A stretch of DNA of 64,000 nucleotides from Muriicola sp. Z0-33 (GCF_026126425.1 NZ_JAFMPW010000005.1:124001-188000), one strand, 5' to 3'. Positions 1-12,296 are shown, counted from the first letter of the stretch. The notes: generated from the sequence alone by a model not told the origin. Translations and numbers: made by a program.

Positions 1-1
1 G

Positions 2-496
2 CGGGCAAATGGTTCTATTCAGCACATAGATATTATTCCTGATGATATTAAAGAGCTTTATAAGACCGTTTGGGAATTGAGTATGAAAGACATAATTGAT
101 ATGTCAAGACAGAGAGGCTATTTCATAGACCAGAGCCAGTCGCTCAACCTATTTCTGGAAAATGCCAACTACGCCAAACTTACTTCAATGCATTTTTATG
201 CGTGGAAAAGTGGTCTAAAAACCGGAATGTATTATCTGAGAACCAAGGCCGCTGTTGACGCTATTAAATTTACTCTGGATAACACTAAAAAGAAAGAAGT
301 GCCAATTAGCATAGCTGCTGAAGCGGAAGTTACCGCTGCTTCCCCGGAAGCCGCTGCAGCTTTACCGGTAGAAACCACCCCTATTAAAGCTCAGGAGACA
401 GAAGTTGAACCTATGTCTCCGGAAGAGATGAAACAATTGATCGCTAAGGCCAAAGAGGGCCAGGCAGATGATGATTGTCTTATGTGCGGATCATAG
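2..496 (+). CDS. nrdA: Ribonucleoside-diphosphate reductase alpha subunit, C-terminal part
   Basis: The gene enters from the left edge, and about 165 codons are visible in a frame open from base 2. The product is the catalytic large subunit of class I ribonucleotide reductase, which makes dNDPs from NDPs in the cytoplasm. The sequence shows the family's late catalytic-domain text ([44 protein letters not shown]). An Ala/Glu/Pro-rich flexible linker follows, and the protein ends in CLMCGS, the C-terminal CxxC pair that shuttles electrons to the active site. The family text and CxxC tail are seen; the role is known for the family. The partner nrdB is not in the window. Confidence 0.95.
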   Translation, partial: RANGSIQHIDIIPDDIKELYKTVWELSMKDIIDMSRQRGYFIDQSQSLNLFLENANYAKLTSMHFYAWKSGLKTGMYYLRTKAAVDAIKFTLDNTKKKEVPISIAAEAEVTAASPEAAAALPVETTPIKAQETEVEPMSPEEMKQLIAKAKEGQADDDCLMCGS

Positions 497-1154
497 TTTC
501 ATATACCTGGTAATGAACTTGCCAGGCTAGTGTTTATTGTAAAAAGTACCTCGGAATATACCACCCCACGAATACGGTAGATTTCGGGGTATTTAATTTT
601 AGTAAAACTTAAGATTTAATCAGCAGGCATAAAAAAATTACACAAAAAGCAAGTTGCAATCAGTGGTAATTATGTGAAGCCCGTCTATTTATTAAAATAG
701 GGCCTCAAGACATTATAGGAAATAACAAATAATGCAGAATAGATAAGTAATAGAATGACGTAATTGTCCATATCAATGCCCCTAATGATAAGGTTTTTTA
801 TATATACGCAACTTATCAAGAAAAAGATTACGGGAACCTAAATATTTTGTCAACTTAATGTTAAAGTTTGCAGAAAGAACTTAAGTTGGGGAAAAGACAG
901 ATCAATTTTTTACGAATTGACGATAAGCCATCCTTACCGCTACCAGTAGCAGGCAATAAACGACGAGTATGTATAGGTAGGTGTCCATTTGGGTTTAGAC
1001 GCTTCCCAAATAGGGAAACTTTCATATACAACGTTAAAATTGTCGATTTATTGAACGAACATCAAAAAAAAGTAATAAAAAACCTACAGTAAATATGTCT
1101 GTACGGCTTATTACAGCTGTTATTAGTATTCCGGGAAGTTTACTGATTAAATTA
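497..1154. other. 658-bp intergenic region, no convincing gene
   Basis: AT-rich spacer between nrdA (plus) and the convergent isomerase gene (minus). Apart from the weak hairpin near 558-592 I see nothing firm. A 74-codon frame at 868-1092 begins at TTG and has no recognisable family, signal peptide or ribosome binding site, so it is not called. Confidence 0.6.
558..592 (+). terminator. Possible nrdA terminator
   Basis: An imperfect hairpin (ATAC..CCCC against GGGGTAT, with a 2-nt bulge in the left arm) lies about 60 nt after the nrdA stop and is followed by an AT-rich TTTAATTTT stretch. The bulge and the large loop make this only a plausible terminator. Confidence 0.3.
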
Positions 1155-2084
1155 TTATAGAAAGGAATCTACTTCTTTGTAAGCAGCAATTACGGCCTGT
1201 TCACCGGCTTTATCCGCTTTAGAATTTCCGTGTTCCATGCCCATTATTCCGTTGTATCCTTTTGAATGGATATATCGAAAAACATTTTTATAATTAATCT
1301 CTCCTGTGGTAGGTTCTTTGCGACCCGGATTATCCCCAATTTGGAAGTAGGCAATTTCATCCCAACACGCCTCGATATTCGGAATTAAATTACCTTCCTG
1401 AATCTGCTGATGATAGATATCAAAAAGGATCTTACAAGAAGGAGAATTTACTGCCTTGCAAATTTCATAAGCCTGTGGAGACTCGGTAAGGAACAAACCA
1501 GGATGGTCTCTGAAATTCAATGGCTCTAAAACCATTATTAGATTGTGAGGCTCTAAAATGGCAGATGCCTGTTTAAGAGATTCTACGACATTGGCAGTCT
1601 GATATCCCATAGACAATTTCAAATCTACGTGTCCGGGAACCACGGTCATCCACTTTGCATTAACTCGCTTGGCCACATTAACGGCCTTGTGGATATCATC
1701 AAGGAATTCTTTGCGTTTATCTTTATCCCCTGAGGTTAAATTGGGCTTGGTCCAATAAATCTTATTTGCGACAAATACCCCCATTTCCAAACCTCTGTCT
1801 TTCATTGTTTCAGCCATCTTTAGCTGAAGCGCCAAATCTCTTCCGCCCATACCATTATCTTCGAGGGCTGTAAAGCCCTGATCCGCCATAAAATTTAGCT
1901 GATCAATAGGATCTGCCCCTGCATGATGTTTAAACATGCCCAAATGAGGAGCGTATTTTAAGTTGAACTTATTGGGATTCTCAGGAGAATTATTTTTAGA
2001 TAAAGCTCCGTAAGCAGATGCACCGGTCAGCGAAATAGCGCCGCCTGAGAGTGCAGTATTACGTATAAAATTTCTTCTTTTCAA
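1155..2084 (-). CDS. Tat-exported sugar isomerase/epimerase-like TIM-barrel protein
   Basis: A 309-aa member of the xylose-isomerase-like TIM-barrel (AP_endonuc_2) superfamily, closest in style to hydroxypyruvate-isomerase-like proteins. Residues 1-27 form a probable twin-arginine signal (RR at 3-4, FIRN, then a Gly/Ala/Ser-rich segment), so it should act in the periplasm. The barrel shows the usual acidic and His metal ligands in order: VLEPLN, LFDIYHQQ, FQIGDNPGR and GMEHG near the C-terminus. It is the last gene of a three-gene minus-strand operon behind the GMC oxidoreductase and its small subunit, with 10 bp between it and the latter. That context points to processing of an oxidised (3-keto) sugar. 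The fold is well supported; the exact substrate is inferred. Confidence 0.85.
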   Translation of the reverse strand: MKRRNFIRNTALSGGAISLTGASAYGALSKNNSPENPNKFNLKYAPHLGMFKHHAGADPIDQLNFMADQGFTALEDNGMGGRDLALQLKMAETMKDRGLEMGVFVANKIYWTKPNLTSGDKDKRKEFLDDIHKAVNVAKRVNAKWMTVVPGHVDLKLSMGYQTANVVESLKQASAILEPHNLIMVLEPLNFRDHPGLFLTESPQAYEICKAVNSPSCKILFDIYHQQIQEGNLIPNIEACWDEIAYFQIGDNPGRKEPTTGEINYKNVFRYIHSKGYNGIMGMEHGNSKADKAGEQAVIAAYKEVDSFL

Positions 2085-2094
2085 ATGATTTAAT

Positions 2095-2742
2095 TTATAG
2101 AGACCATGCCTTACCTCCAGTAAGTTCTTCTACATCACCACAGGCAACATACTCGCCTGGTACCGGTAAATAAGCCAGGACATTTTCACCAACGTATTCG
2201 GAAGTTTTATACCCCCAGATGGTCATGTTTCTTATGTTGTCCGCAAAAGCGTAGATGGCCGCAGTATCATCCAGACTAGCTGTTTCACCTTTAGCCGCCG
2301 CCTCCATAAATTCTCCAACAGCTTCCTGGTTGGCTTCTCTCTGCTCTTTACTGATTTTGAGCGTTGCTGCTAATGTAGCTTCAAGATCTGCTGATTCCAA
2401 TTCAGCTGCATTCTCTTTACCTGAATCCTTAACTGCCTTTTCTATAAACTTTCCGGTGATCATCTTAACAAAATCTTGCTGCTCTTTTTCCATTACCTGA
2501 TCGGCAAAACGGTCTATAAACAGATTTACCTGAACCTCTGTTGCCGAAGGCGTATCTGTTTTTGGTAAAATGATATCTACGAGTTTCGTAATTACTTCCC
2601 CCTCTTCTTTACTAAAGAAATCTGGCGTCCAGGCCAGCACATCTTCATTTTTACAACTTTGAACAAGGCTTAGTAATGTTGGCGTAGCAACAGTATATCC
2701 AAGGGCCAGGCCCATATTTCTCAGTGCAATTCTTCTATCCAT
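2095..2742 (-). CDS. Gluconate 2-dehydrogenase subunit 3 family protein (GMC partner)
   Basis: A 215-aa small subunit of a periplasmic GMC-type sugar dehydrogenase. The N-terminus carries a twin-arginine signal (DRRIALRNMG, residues 2-11), a hydrophobic stretch and a Cys at residue 30 in a lipobox-like context (LVQSC), so it may be a Tat lipoprotein. The body matches the Gluconate_2-dh3 family in its start (FFSKEEGEVITKLVDIILPKTDTPSA) and length. In known systems this subunit carries the signal that exports its FAD partner by hitch-hiking. Its ATG overlaps the GMC stop by one base (TAATG), suggesting translational coupling and a 1:1 complex. The electron acceptor, usually a cytochrome c, is not encoded nearby. 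Confidence 0.88.
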   Translation of the reverse strand: MDRRIALRNMGLALGYTVATPTLLSLVQSCKNEDVLAWTPDFFSKEEGEVITKLVDIILPKTDTPSATEVQVNLFIDRFADQVMEKEQQDFVKMITGKFIEKAVKDSGKENAAELESADLEATLAATLKISKEQREANQEAVGEFMEAAAKGETASLDDTAAIYAFADNIRNMTIWGYKTSEYVGENVLAYLPVPGEYVACGDVEELTGGKAWSL

Positions 2743-4454
2743 TATAGTAGTCCTTTTTTAAGTTGTTCTGCAGCATGGTTTGCAGCCCTGGCCGTAAAGG
2801 CCATATAAGTTAATGATGGGTTTACACAAGCAGAAGAGGTCATAAATGATCCGTCTGTAACATAAACATTAGGAACATCATGTACCTGGTTGTTGCCGTT
2901 GAGTACAGATGTCTTACGATTTCTACCCATACGGGCAGTTCCCATTTCATGGATACCCAGACCCAGAGCTACTGGTCTGTCAAAACCTTCAACATCCCTT
3001 AGACCAGCCTTGGTGAGCATCTCAATGGCCGATTCCTGCATGTCTTTTCGCATTGCCCATTCGTTTTCCTTTAAGCCTGCATCAAAAGTAACTGTCGGTA
3101 AGCCCCATCCATCTAGTTTGTCATAATCCAAAGTCATCCGATTATCTTCATAAGGAAGTACCTCTCCAAATCCACCCATTCCAAAGGTCCATCCCCCTGG
3201 TTTTAGAATAGCGTCTTTCAGATCTTTACCATAAGACATTTCTGCCACAGCCTCATCCCAGTTTCCTCTGGCAGCGCCGCCCTGATAACCAAAACCTCTT
3301 TTGTAATCTTTTCTATCCGAAGCACCTCCTAAATTTCTAAAGCGGGGAAGATAGATACCACCGGGTTTTCTACCCTTGTAATACTTGTCTTCAAAGCCAT
3401 CAAATTTACCTGAAGCCCCAACACCAAGATGGTGATCCATGATATTTCTACCCAATTGATCTGAGTCGTTCCCCATTCCATTAGGAAAGCGATCCGACTT
3501 AGATTGCATAAGGATAGAGGTTGATGCAATGGCCGAAGCACAAAGGAATATTACCTTGGCCTTGAACTCAAAAGTTTCTTTGGTAAGTCGGTCTATCACC
3601 TTAACCCCCGTAGCTCGTTTGGTGTCCGGGTCGTACATGACCTCATGAACAATAGAATCTGGTCTTAACGTCATATTGCCAGTCTTTTCTGCGGCGGGTA
3701 ATGTAGACGAAAGGCTACTGAAATAAGCGCCAAAAGGACAGCCTCTGATACAGCGATTCCGGAATTGACAACGAGTTCTTCCCTCAAATTTTTTGTCACT
3801 GTTTATATGTGCAACCCGGCCGGAAGTAATTACACGGCCATCAAATTTTTCAGCTACCTGTTCCCTGACATGTTGTTCTACACAGTTTAATTCCATCATA
3901 GGTTCAAACTGTCCGTCTGGTAGTTGAGGTAATCCCAAAAGTTCGCCGGAAACCCCAATATAGGACTCCACTTTATCGTACCATGGAGCAATATCTTTGT
4001 ATCGAACCGGCCAATCAACCGAAATCCCCTCTCGCTGGTTTGCACCAAAATCGAGATCACTGAATCGGTAGCTATGCCTACCCCATTGCAAAGACCTTCC
4101 GCCCACATGATAGCCTCGCATCCAGTCGAAACGTTTAATTTCATTATAAGGATGTTCTAAATCATTTACAAACCATCTGGCACTAGCCGGTCTGGTAGTA
4201 TAACCCGTTCTGTTTTGTTTAGGTTGTTTGGCAATATCCTCACGTGTGGGCTGATTGGCATTGGGAAAATCCCAGGTATCCAAATTTGCCGTTTCATAGT
4301 CCTCAATATGCTTTACCATTCTGCCCCTTTCAAGCACCAAGGTCTTGAGACCGTTCTCACATAATTCTTTTGCAGCCCATCCACCACTGATCCCTGTGCC
4401 AACAACTATTGCGTCATAGGAATCTTGTGGTTCGTTGTAATAATATTTGCTCAT
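2742..4454 (-). CDS. GMC-family FAD sugar dehydrogenase (candidate glycoside 3-dehydrogenase)
   Basis: A 570-aa glucose-methanol-choline oxidoreductase. The dinucleotide-binding motif GTGISGG is at residues 19-25 and the GMC C-terminal domain ends the protein. The catalytic His/Asn pair is visible as H502 (GIHEMGTARMG) and N546 (CVNPSLTYMAF). Three closely spaced cysteines (C229, C235, C239; CxxxxxCxxxC before PFGA) recall the cluster region of bacterial GMC dehydrogenases that pass electrons onward. There is no signal peptide of its own, which fits export with the Tat-signal subunit encoded next. It is the first gene of the leftward operon and is divergent from the lipoprotein isomerase operon across a shared palindrome. 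Glycoside 3-dehydrogenase activity is inferred from the neighbours (isomerases, Gfo/Idh/MocA, DUF1080); other sugar dehydrogenase activities remain possible. Confidence 0.9.
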   Translation of the reverse strand: MSKYYYNEPQDSYDAIVVGTGISGGWAAKELCENGLKTLVLERGRMVKHIEDYETANLDTWDFPNANQPTREDIAKQPKQNRTGYTTRPASARWFVNDLEHPYNEIKRFDWMRGYHVGGRSLQWGRHSYRFSDLDFGANQREGISVDWPVRYKDIAPWYDKVESYIGVSGELLGLPQLPDGQFEPMMELNCVEQHVREQVAEKFDGRVITSGRVAHINSDKKFEGRTRCQFRNRCIRGCPFGAYFSSLSSTLPAAEKTGNMTLRPDSIVHEVMYDPDTKRATGVKVIDRLTKETFEFKAKVIFLCASAIASTSILMQSKSDRFPNGMGNDSDQLGRNIMDHHLGVGASGKFDGFEDKYYKGRKPGGIYLPRFRNLGGASDRKDYKRGFGYQGGAARGNWDEAVAEMSYGKDLKDAILKPGGWTFGMGGFGEVLPYEDNRMTLDYDKLDGWGLPTVTFDAGLKENEWAMRKDMQESAIEMLTKAGLRDVEGFDRPVALGLGIHEMGTARMGRNRKTSVLNGNNQVHDVPNVYVTDGSFMTSSACVNPSLTYMAFTARAANHAAEQLKKGLL

Positions 4455-4535
4455 TTATAAAATTGTTTATCCTTTAAATTTATTAAATATAAAATTAATT
4501 TTCTACATTTAGCTTTATACTTCATATGAGAGTCG

Positions 4536-4553
4536 TACTATAACGTTGTAGTA
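4536..4553. promoter_or_regulatory. Palindromic operator between divergent sugar operons
   Basis: TACTATAACGTTGTAGTA is an 18-bp near-perfect palindrome (one mismatched pair) with a central CG. It sits in the 136-bp region between the divergent GMC operon and the lipoprotein-isomerase operon. The centre resembles LacI-family operators, which is an inference. No regulator gene is adjacent. The internal TAACGTTG is 5/6 to the Bacteroidota -7 element, so binding could block the rightward promoter. Confidence 0.5.
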
Positions 4554-4590
4554 GTTCTAGAAATAAAAATTCAACTAACTAATCATAAAA

Positions 4591-5595
4591 ATGAACAGAA
4601 TAAATTTAGTCCGGGCGAGTTCCATCTTTGGGATAATTGTATTAATTGCGGTTTTCGTTTCTTGTAAAGAGGCCAAAAAGACCGAGGAGGCAACAACCGA
4701 ATCTAGTGAAGAGGTTATGAGTTCTGATGAGCCCTTCTTTGAAATTTCTTTGGCCCAATGGTCCATGCATAGGATGATATGGGAAGGGGAAGCAGATCCT
4801 TACAATTTTGCGAAAATGGCAAATGAATGGGGTTTCACCGGTTTGGAATATGTCAGCGCCCTCTACAACCCGGAACTGGCAGATGCCAATTATTCTGAGG
4901 AGGCCATGGCTGCATTTGTAAAAAGATCTAACGAAGAGGCCGAAAAGTACGGCATGAAAAACCTTCTGATAATGATTGATGGGCAGGGAAACCTGGCGGT
5001 TAGTGATGAAAAAGAACGGAATGAAGCGGTTGAGCGCCACCACAAATGGGTAGATGCGGCCGCGGCTATGGGATGCCATGCCATAAGAGTTAACCTTGCC
5101 GGCAGCGATGTTCCTGAAGAATGGACAGCGAATTCTATTGACGGCCTTACAAAATTGGCTACTTACGCCAAGGATAAAAACATCAATATTATTGTAGAAA
5201 ATCATGGTGGGCTATCTTCGAATGCGGCAATGGTCGCCGAAGTAATGAATAAGGTAAACATGTCTAATTGTGGAACACTTCCTGATTTTGGTAATTTTTG
5301 TATCAAAAGAAAAGATCCTAAAGATTACGGGGCAGGTTGTGCTGAAATGTATGACATATATAAAGGTGTGGAAGAACTTATGGTGCATGCCAAAGCAGTC
5401 AGTGCCAAGTCGCATAACTTTGACGCCGATGGCAACGAGACCGAAATAGATTATGTGAGAATGTTGCAGCTGGTAAAAGATGCTGGTTATTCCGGACATA
5501 TAGGAGTAGAATATGAAGGAAGTGAGCTTAGTGAAGAAGAAGGGATTCTCGCCACTAAAGAACTGCTCTTAAATGCTGCTAAAAAAGTCAACTAA
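4591..5595 (+). CDS. Lipoprotein sugar isomerase/epimerase-like TIM-barrel protein
   Basis: A 334-aa protein with a lipoprotein signal peptide (lipobox FVSC, Cys25), an acidic Thr/Glu linker and a xylose-isomerase-like TIM barrel from about residue 47. Barrel metal-ligand segments appear in order: IIVENHGG, LPDFGNF, AKSHNF and GVEYEG. It should act in the periplasm, anchored to a membrane. It is the first gene of a rightward operon with the DinB-fold gene (20 bp), the MFS permease (8 bp) and a Gfo/Idh/MocA oxidoreductase (22 bp). It differs clearly from the Tat-exported paralogue at 1155-2084, so it is not a recent duplicate. The substrate is not deducible; a 3-keto-sugar or its elimination product is the contextual guess. 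Confidence 0.85.
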   Translation: MNRINLVRASSIFGIIVLIAVFVSCKEAKKTEEATTESSEEVMSSDEPFFEISLAQWSMHRMIWEGEADPYNFAKMANEWGFTGLEYVSALYNPELADANYSEEAMAAFVKRSNEEAEKYGMKNLLIMIDGQGNLAVSDEKERNEAVERHHKWVDAAAAMGCHAIRVNLAGSDVPEEWTANSIDGLTKLATYAKDKNINIIVENHGGLSSNAAMVAEVMNKVNMSNCGTLPDFGNFCIKRKDPKDYGAGCAEMYDIYKGVEELMVHAKAVSAKSHNFDADGNETEIDYVRMLQLVKDAGYSGHIGVEYEGSELSEEEGILATKELLLNAAKKVN

Positions 5596-5615
5596 ATCTA
5601 ACCAGACATCGTGGT

Positions 5616-6059
5616 ATGAAGGTTTTTTTTAACCAACTTTTTGATTACAATTTTTATTGCAATAAGAAGCTTATTGAAGAATGCAATAAGCTCGAAAATG
5701 TGTCCGAGAAAAGCATATCTCTCTTCAGTCATATACTGAATGCACACCATATTTGGAATGCCAGAATTCTTGGAAAACCTGCGGAGTATGAGGCATGGCA
5801 GGTTCACCCTATTAAAGACTGGGGAGACATACACTATGAAAATCAGCGGAGTTCTTTTGAAATAACGACAAACGCTGATGATTTTGAAGAACGTATCGAC
5901 TATGAGAATTCAGAAGGAAGACTCTTTACCAATACCTTACAAGATATTTTATTTCACATTATAAATCATTCCACCCATCACAGGTCACAAATATCAATGG
6001 ACTTTAGAAGCAATGATCTTGAACCTATCCCATTAGATTTTATATTCTATAAAAGATAA
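5616..6059 (+). CDS. DinB-fold metalloprotein
   Basis: A 147-aa protein of the DinB/YfiT four-helix-bundle superfamily. The N-terminal helix (FNQLFDYNFYCNKKL), the first histidine region (LFSHILNAHHIWNARILG) and the C-terminal metal-binding stretch (HIINHSTHHRSQI) are typical and supply a three-His site. No signal peptide, so cytoplasmic. Family members include thiol-dependent transferases and isomerases; many are uncharacterised. It is tightly packed between the lipoprotein isomerase and the sugar permease, so it may belong to the pathway rather than to DNA damage response. The family is confident, the function unknown. Confidence 0.85.
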   Translation: MKVFFNQLFDYNFYCNKKLIEECNKLENVSEKSISLFSHILNAHHIWNARILGKPAEYEAWQVHPIKDWGDIHYENQRSSFEITTNADDFEERIDYENSEGRLFTNTLQDILFHIINHSTHHRSQISMDFRSNDLEPIPLDFIFYKR

Positions 6060-6067
6060 ATTACACT

Positions 6068-7297
6068 ATGAACAACAAGACGCGTATCCAGCTATCCATA
6101 ATGATGTTTTTGGAATTTTTTATATGGGGAGGCTGGTTTGTAACTCTTGGATCATTCCTTGGAAATAATTTAAGTGCCACAGGAGCAGAATCAGCAATGG
6201 CGTTTTCCACACAATCCTGGGGAGCCATTATTGCCCCCTTTATTATTGGATTAATTGCCGATCGCTATTTTAATGCTGAGAAAATACTTGGAATACTACA
6301 TATTATTGGTGCCATCCTGATGTACCAGATGTCACAGACAACAGAATTCAGCACGTTTTATCCGTATGTGCTGGGTTATATGATAGCCTATATGCCCACC
6401 CTGGCACTGGTAAATTCTGTGTCATTTAATCAGATGTCGGACCCTGCAAAGCAATTCCCATTTATTCGTGTTTTTGGTACCGCCGGATGGATCATTGCCG
6501 GATGGATAATAAGTTTTGGTTTTAAGTGGGATGCAATAGAAAATATTCAACAAGGCGCCTTGTCCAATACTTTTTTAATGGTAGCAGTGGCATCAGCATT
6601 ACTGGGGCTATTTAGTTTTACATTGCCAAAAACACCACCAAGTGTAGACAAAGGACAAAAAGTGGCATTATCGGATATCCTGGGCCTTGATGCTTTAAAA
6701 CTTTTGAAAGATCGCAACTTTCTGGTCTTTTTTCTCTCCTCGGTATTAATATGTATTCCGCTTGCGTTTTACTATCAGAATATCAGTTTATTTCTTACAG
6801 AATACAAGGTTGAAAACTCTACCACATGGGCTACTTTAGGACAAATGTCTGAAGTATTGTTTATGTTATTATTGCCTTTTTTCTTTAAAAAATACGGTTT
6901 TAAAAAAACCATTTTGTTTGGGATGCTGGCATGGGTGATAAGGTATGCCTTATTTGCCTTCGGCGATGCGGGAGAGCTGTTTTTTATGCTTGTCATTGGA
7001 ATTGCACTACACGGCATTTGTTATGATTTCTTTTTTGTCTCAGGGCAGATTTATACAGATTCCAAGGCAGGTGAGAAAGTTAAGAGTGCGGCACAAGGTC
7101 TTATTACTCTTGCTACATACGGTATAGGAATGCTTATTGGCTTTTGGGTGGCCGGGAAAATATCGGATAAATATCTAATCGCTGAAAATACCCATAGCTG
7201 GCAAGAAATATGGATATTCCCCGCCATTTTTGCAGCAGTAGTATTTGTGTTGTTTGTACTTTTATTTAAGAACGAAAAGATAGAATATAAAACATAG
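6068..7297 (+). CDS. MFS permease, nucleoside:H+ symporter-type
   Basis: A 409-aa inner-membrane transporter with about twelve hydrophobic segments. The N-terminus (LSIMMFLEFFIWGGWFVTLGSFLG) and the early loop LIADRYFNAEKIL are characteristic of the Nuc_H_symport (NupG/XapB-like) branch of the major facilitator superfamily. In Bacteroidota such permeases often sit beside Gfo/Idh/MocA and isomerase genes and are likely to import sugars or modified sugars rather than nucleosides. It starts 8 bp after the DinB gene and is followed 22 bp later by the oxidoreductase. It is proposed to bring the product of periplasmic keto-sugar processing into the cytoplasm; the substrate is inferred. Confidence 0.88.
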   Translation: MNNKTRIQLSIMMFLEFFIWGGWFVTLGSFLGNNLSATGAESAMAFSTQSWGAIIAPFIIGLIADRYFNAEKILGILHIIGAILMYQMSQTTEFSTFYPYVLGYMIAYMPTLALVNSVSFNQMSDPAKQFPFIRVFGTAGWIIAGWIISFGFKWDAIENIQQGALSNTFLMVAVASALLGLFSFTLPKTPPSVDKGQKVALSDILGLDALKLLKDRNFLVFFLSSVLICIPLAFYYQNISLFLTEYKVENSTTWATLGQMSEVLFMLLLPFFFKKYGFKKTILFGMLAWVIRYALFAFGDAGELFFMLVIGIALHGICYDFFFVSGQIYTDSKAGEKVKSAAQGLITLATYGIGMLIGFWVAGKISDKYLIAENTHSWQEIWIFPAIFAAVVFVLFVLLFKNEKIEYKT

Positions 7298-7319
7298 TTA
7301 AACATAGAATCTAAAGATT

Positions 7320-8459
7320 ATGCCTAAAAAAATCAGACTTGGAATACTTGGAGGAGGGGGCGACTCTCTGATTGGAGTGCTGCACAGAGTGGCCTCACAT
7401 ATCAATGACAACTATCAAATTACCGGTGCAGTGTTTAACCCGGATTTTAAAATGAATAAGGCATTTGCCAGGGAGATAGATATTCCTCTAAACAGGGTTT
7501 ATAAAGACTTCGACACCTTTATTGAAGAAGAGATGAAACTCCCGCCAGAGGAACGTATCCAGGTATGTTCGGTGCTCACACCTAACTTCCTGCATTTTCC
7601 TATGGCAAAGACCTTACTAGACAATGGATTTCATGTAATCTGTGAAAAGCCAATGACCACTACTTATGCAGAAGCCAAAATACTTCAAAAGGCCCATAAG
7701 AAAGCAGGAACGGTATTTGCTCTTACACATACCTATACGGGATACCCTATGGTAAGGCAGATGAGAGAAATGATTAAGGCCGGAGCACTTGGGAAAATAC
7801 ATAAAGTAGATGCCAGATACTACCAGGGCTGGATCAATACCATAATTCACGATAAGAAAAAGCGCTCTTCTGTCTGGCGCCTGGACCCTAAGAAAGCGGG
7901 TATTAGCTCTTGTATGGGAGACATTGGGGTGCACGCCTTTAATTTAGTAGAATATACCACTGGTTTAAAGGTAAAGTCTTTATTGTGCGATTTTAATTAT
8001 TTGTATAAAGACAACAAGATGGATATAGATGGTACCGTACTCATCCGTATGGACGAGCATATTAAAGGGGTAATCAGGGGAAGTCAGGTAGCCACAGGTG
8101 AGGAAAACGGATTGGCCATTGCTATTTATGGGGAGAAGGGAGCATTTCGCTGGGAACAGGAAAAACCTAACTTTTTATATAAATTAAGCGATACTGAACC
8201 AGTACAAATATATAAGCCTGGTCATGGTTATAATTCCAAATTATCTCTGGATGGCACCAAACTACCAGCCGGGCATCCTGAAGGGATTTTTGATTCCATG
8301 GCTAACATATATTTAGGTGCCGCCAAGGCCATTAGGGGCAGAAAGTACAATGATGGAGAATTCCCTACCATGGAAGACGGAGTTCGTGGAATGGATTTTA
8401 TTGAAGCCACAGTGGCATCCCATAAAGGGGGTAATAAATGGGTGAGATTAAAAAAGTAG
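7320..8459 (+). CDS. Gfo/Idh/MocA-family NAD(P)-dependent oxidoreductase
   Basis: A 379-aa cytoplasmic dehydrogenase. The Rossmann start LGILGGGGDSLIG (residues 7-19) carries a longer glycine loop than usual. The family motif CEKP is at residues 108-111 and the second catalytic motif GDIGVHAFNLVEY supplies D201 and H205. No signal peptide. These enzymes oxidise or reduce ring hydroxyls of sugars, including C3 in 3-keto-sugar pathways. It is the last gene of the rightward operon, and a hairpin follows at 8490-8524. A likely role is reduction of an imported 3-keto-sugar or oxidation of a glycoside inside the cell; direction and substrate are inferred. Confidence 0.9.
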   Translation: MPKKIRLGILGGGGDSLIGVLHRVASHINDNYQITGAVFNPDFKMNKAFAREIDIPLNRVYKDFDTFIEEEMKLPPEERIQVCSVLTPNFLHFPMAKTLLDNGFHVICEKPMTTTYAEAKILQKAHKKAGTVFALTHTYTGYPMVRQMREMIKAGALGKIHKVDARYYQGWINTIIHDKKKRSSVWRLDPKKAGISSCMGDIGVHAFNLVEYTTGLKVKSLLCDFNYLYKDNKMDIDGTVLIRMDEHIKGVIRGSQVATGEENGLAIAIYGEKGAFRWEQEKPNFLYKLSDTEPVQIYKPGHGYNSKLSLDGTKLPAGHPEGIFDSMANIYLGAAKAIRGRKYNDGEFPTMEDGVRGMDFIEATVASHKGGNKWVRLKK

Positions 8460-8489
8460 GCCTGAAATAGACCCTTGACAAAAACATAT

Positions 8490-8524
8490 CCCTCTATAAA
8501 ATTCAATGAGTATTTTATGGAGGG
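8490..8524. terminator. Hairpin between convergent operons
   Basis: CCCTCTATAAAAT pairs with ATTTTATGGAGGG (13 bp, one G-U) around a 9-nt loop, between the Gfo/Idh/MocA gene and the convergent beta-galactosidase gene. The flanks are AT-rich but lack a clean U-tract, so it is a probable bidirectional terminator. Confidence 0.5.
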
Positions 8525-8555
8525 GTAATTAATTTTAAAGGTGTTTTATAGATTT

Positions 8556-11759
<3,204 letters not shown>

Positions 11760-11828
11760 TTAAATGATATTTTTTGACAAAACGCTCTCTGTAGACCGCT
11801 GTTGAATTAAACAAGTACAGAAAGGTAA

Positions 11829-12296
11829 TTAGGATCTTTCAAAAACTTTCTCAAAAACTTCACATACCACAATCATACTTTCTCGGGGAACCCGCCCAAA
11901 TGCTGCTAATTCCCTGGTATAGTAATCCCAGTGAACTTCCTTCCAATAGTCTAAAGATCCCTTTTTTTCCCCTTCGAGTTTCGCATAGGAAGATCTGATT
12001 GCAAAAAAAGGCTTTAACCTAACAGCCACGGTACGTACAATGCAATTTGCATTACCATCCCAATCTGTTAATACGGTAAAATCACCAATCTTAGGTAACG
12101 CCTCTTTCCTGTATTGAAGGCCTAATAAAGAGTGTGAAATTGCTCTTTTTTTTCCAGCCAAAACTAATTTAAGAAGTCTGTTGGCGTCCTCCTCATTATC
12201 TCTCAAATGAGTAACTCTTGGTTCATCTGTAAAAGCATATTCCAGATGTTTATCCAGGTAATCGCCCCACATATTTCTTGCTGATGCATTCTTCAT
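11829..12296 (-). CDS. ASCH domain protein
   Basis: A 155-aa cytoplasmic protein of the ASCH superfamily, a PUA-like fold thought to bind RNA or nucleic acid bases; some members are amidohydrolases. Visible family text is LAGKKRAISHSLLGLQYR, KIGDFTVLTDWDGNANCIVRT and SLDYWKEVHWDYYTREL. Complete length for the family. It lies just downstream, on the same strand, of the GMC relic at 12321-12492, and no functional link to sugar use is evident. Family confident; role unknown. Confidence 0.82.
   Translation of the reverse strand: MKNASARNMWGDYLDKHLEYAFTDEPRVTHLRDNEEDANRLLKLVLAGKKRAISHSLLGLQYRKEALPKIGDFTVLTDWDGNANCIVRTVAVRLKPFFAIRSSYAKLEGEKKGSLDYWKEVHWDYYTRELAAFGRVPRESMIVVCEVFEKVFERS

Noticed and set aside
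868-1092. 74-codon plus-strand frame in the spacer after nrdA
   Set aside because: It starts at TTG, has no recognisable domain, signal peptide or ribosome binding site, and both strands of the region look non-coding.
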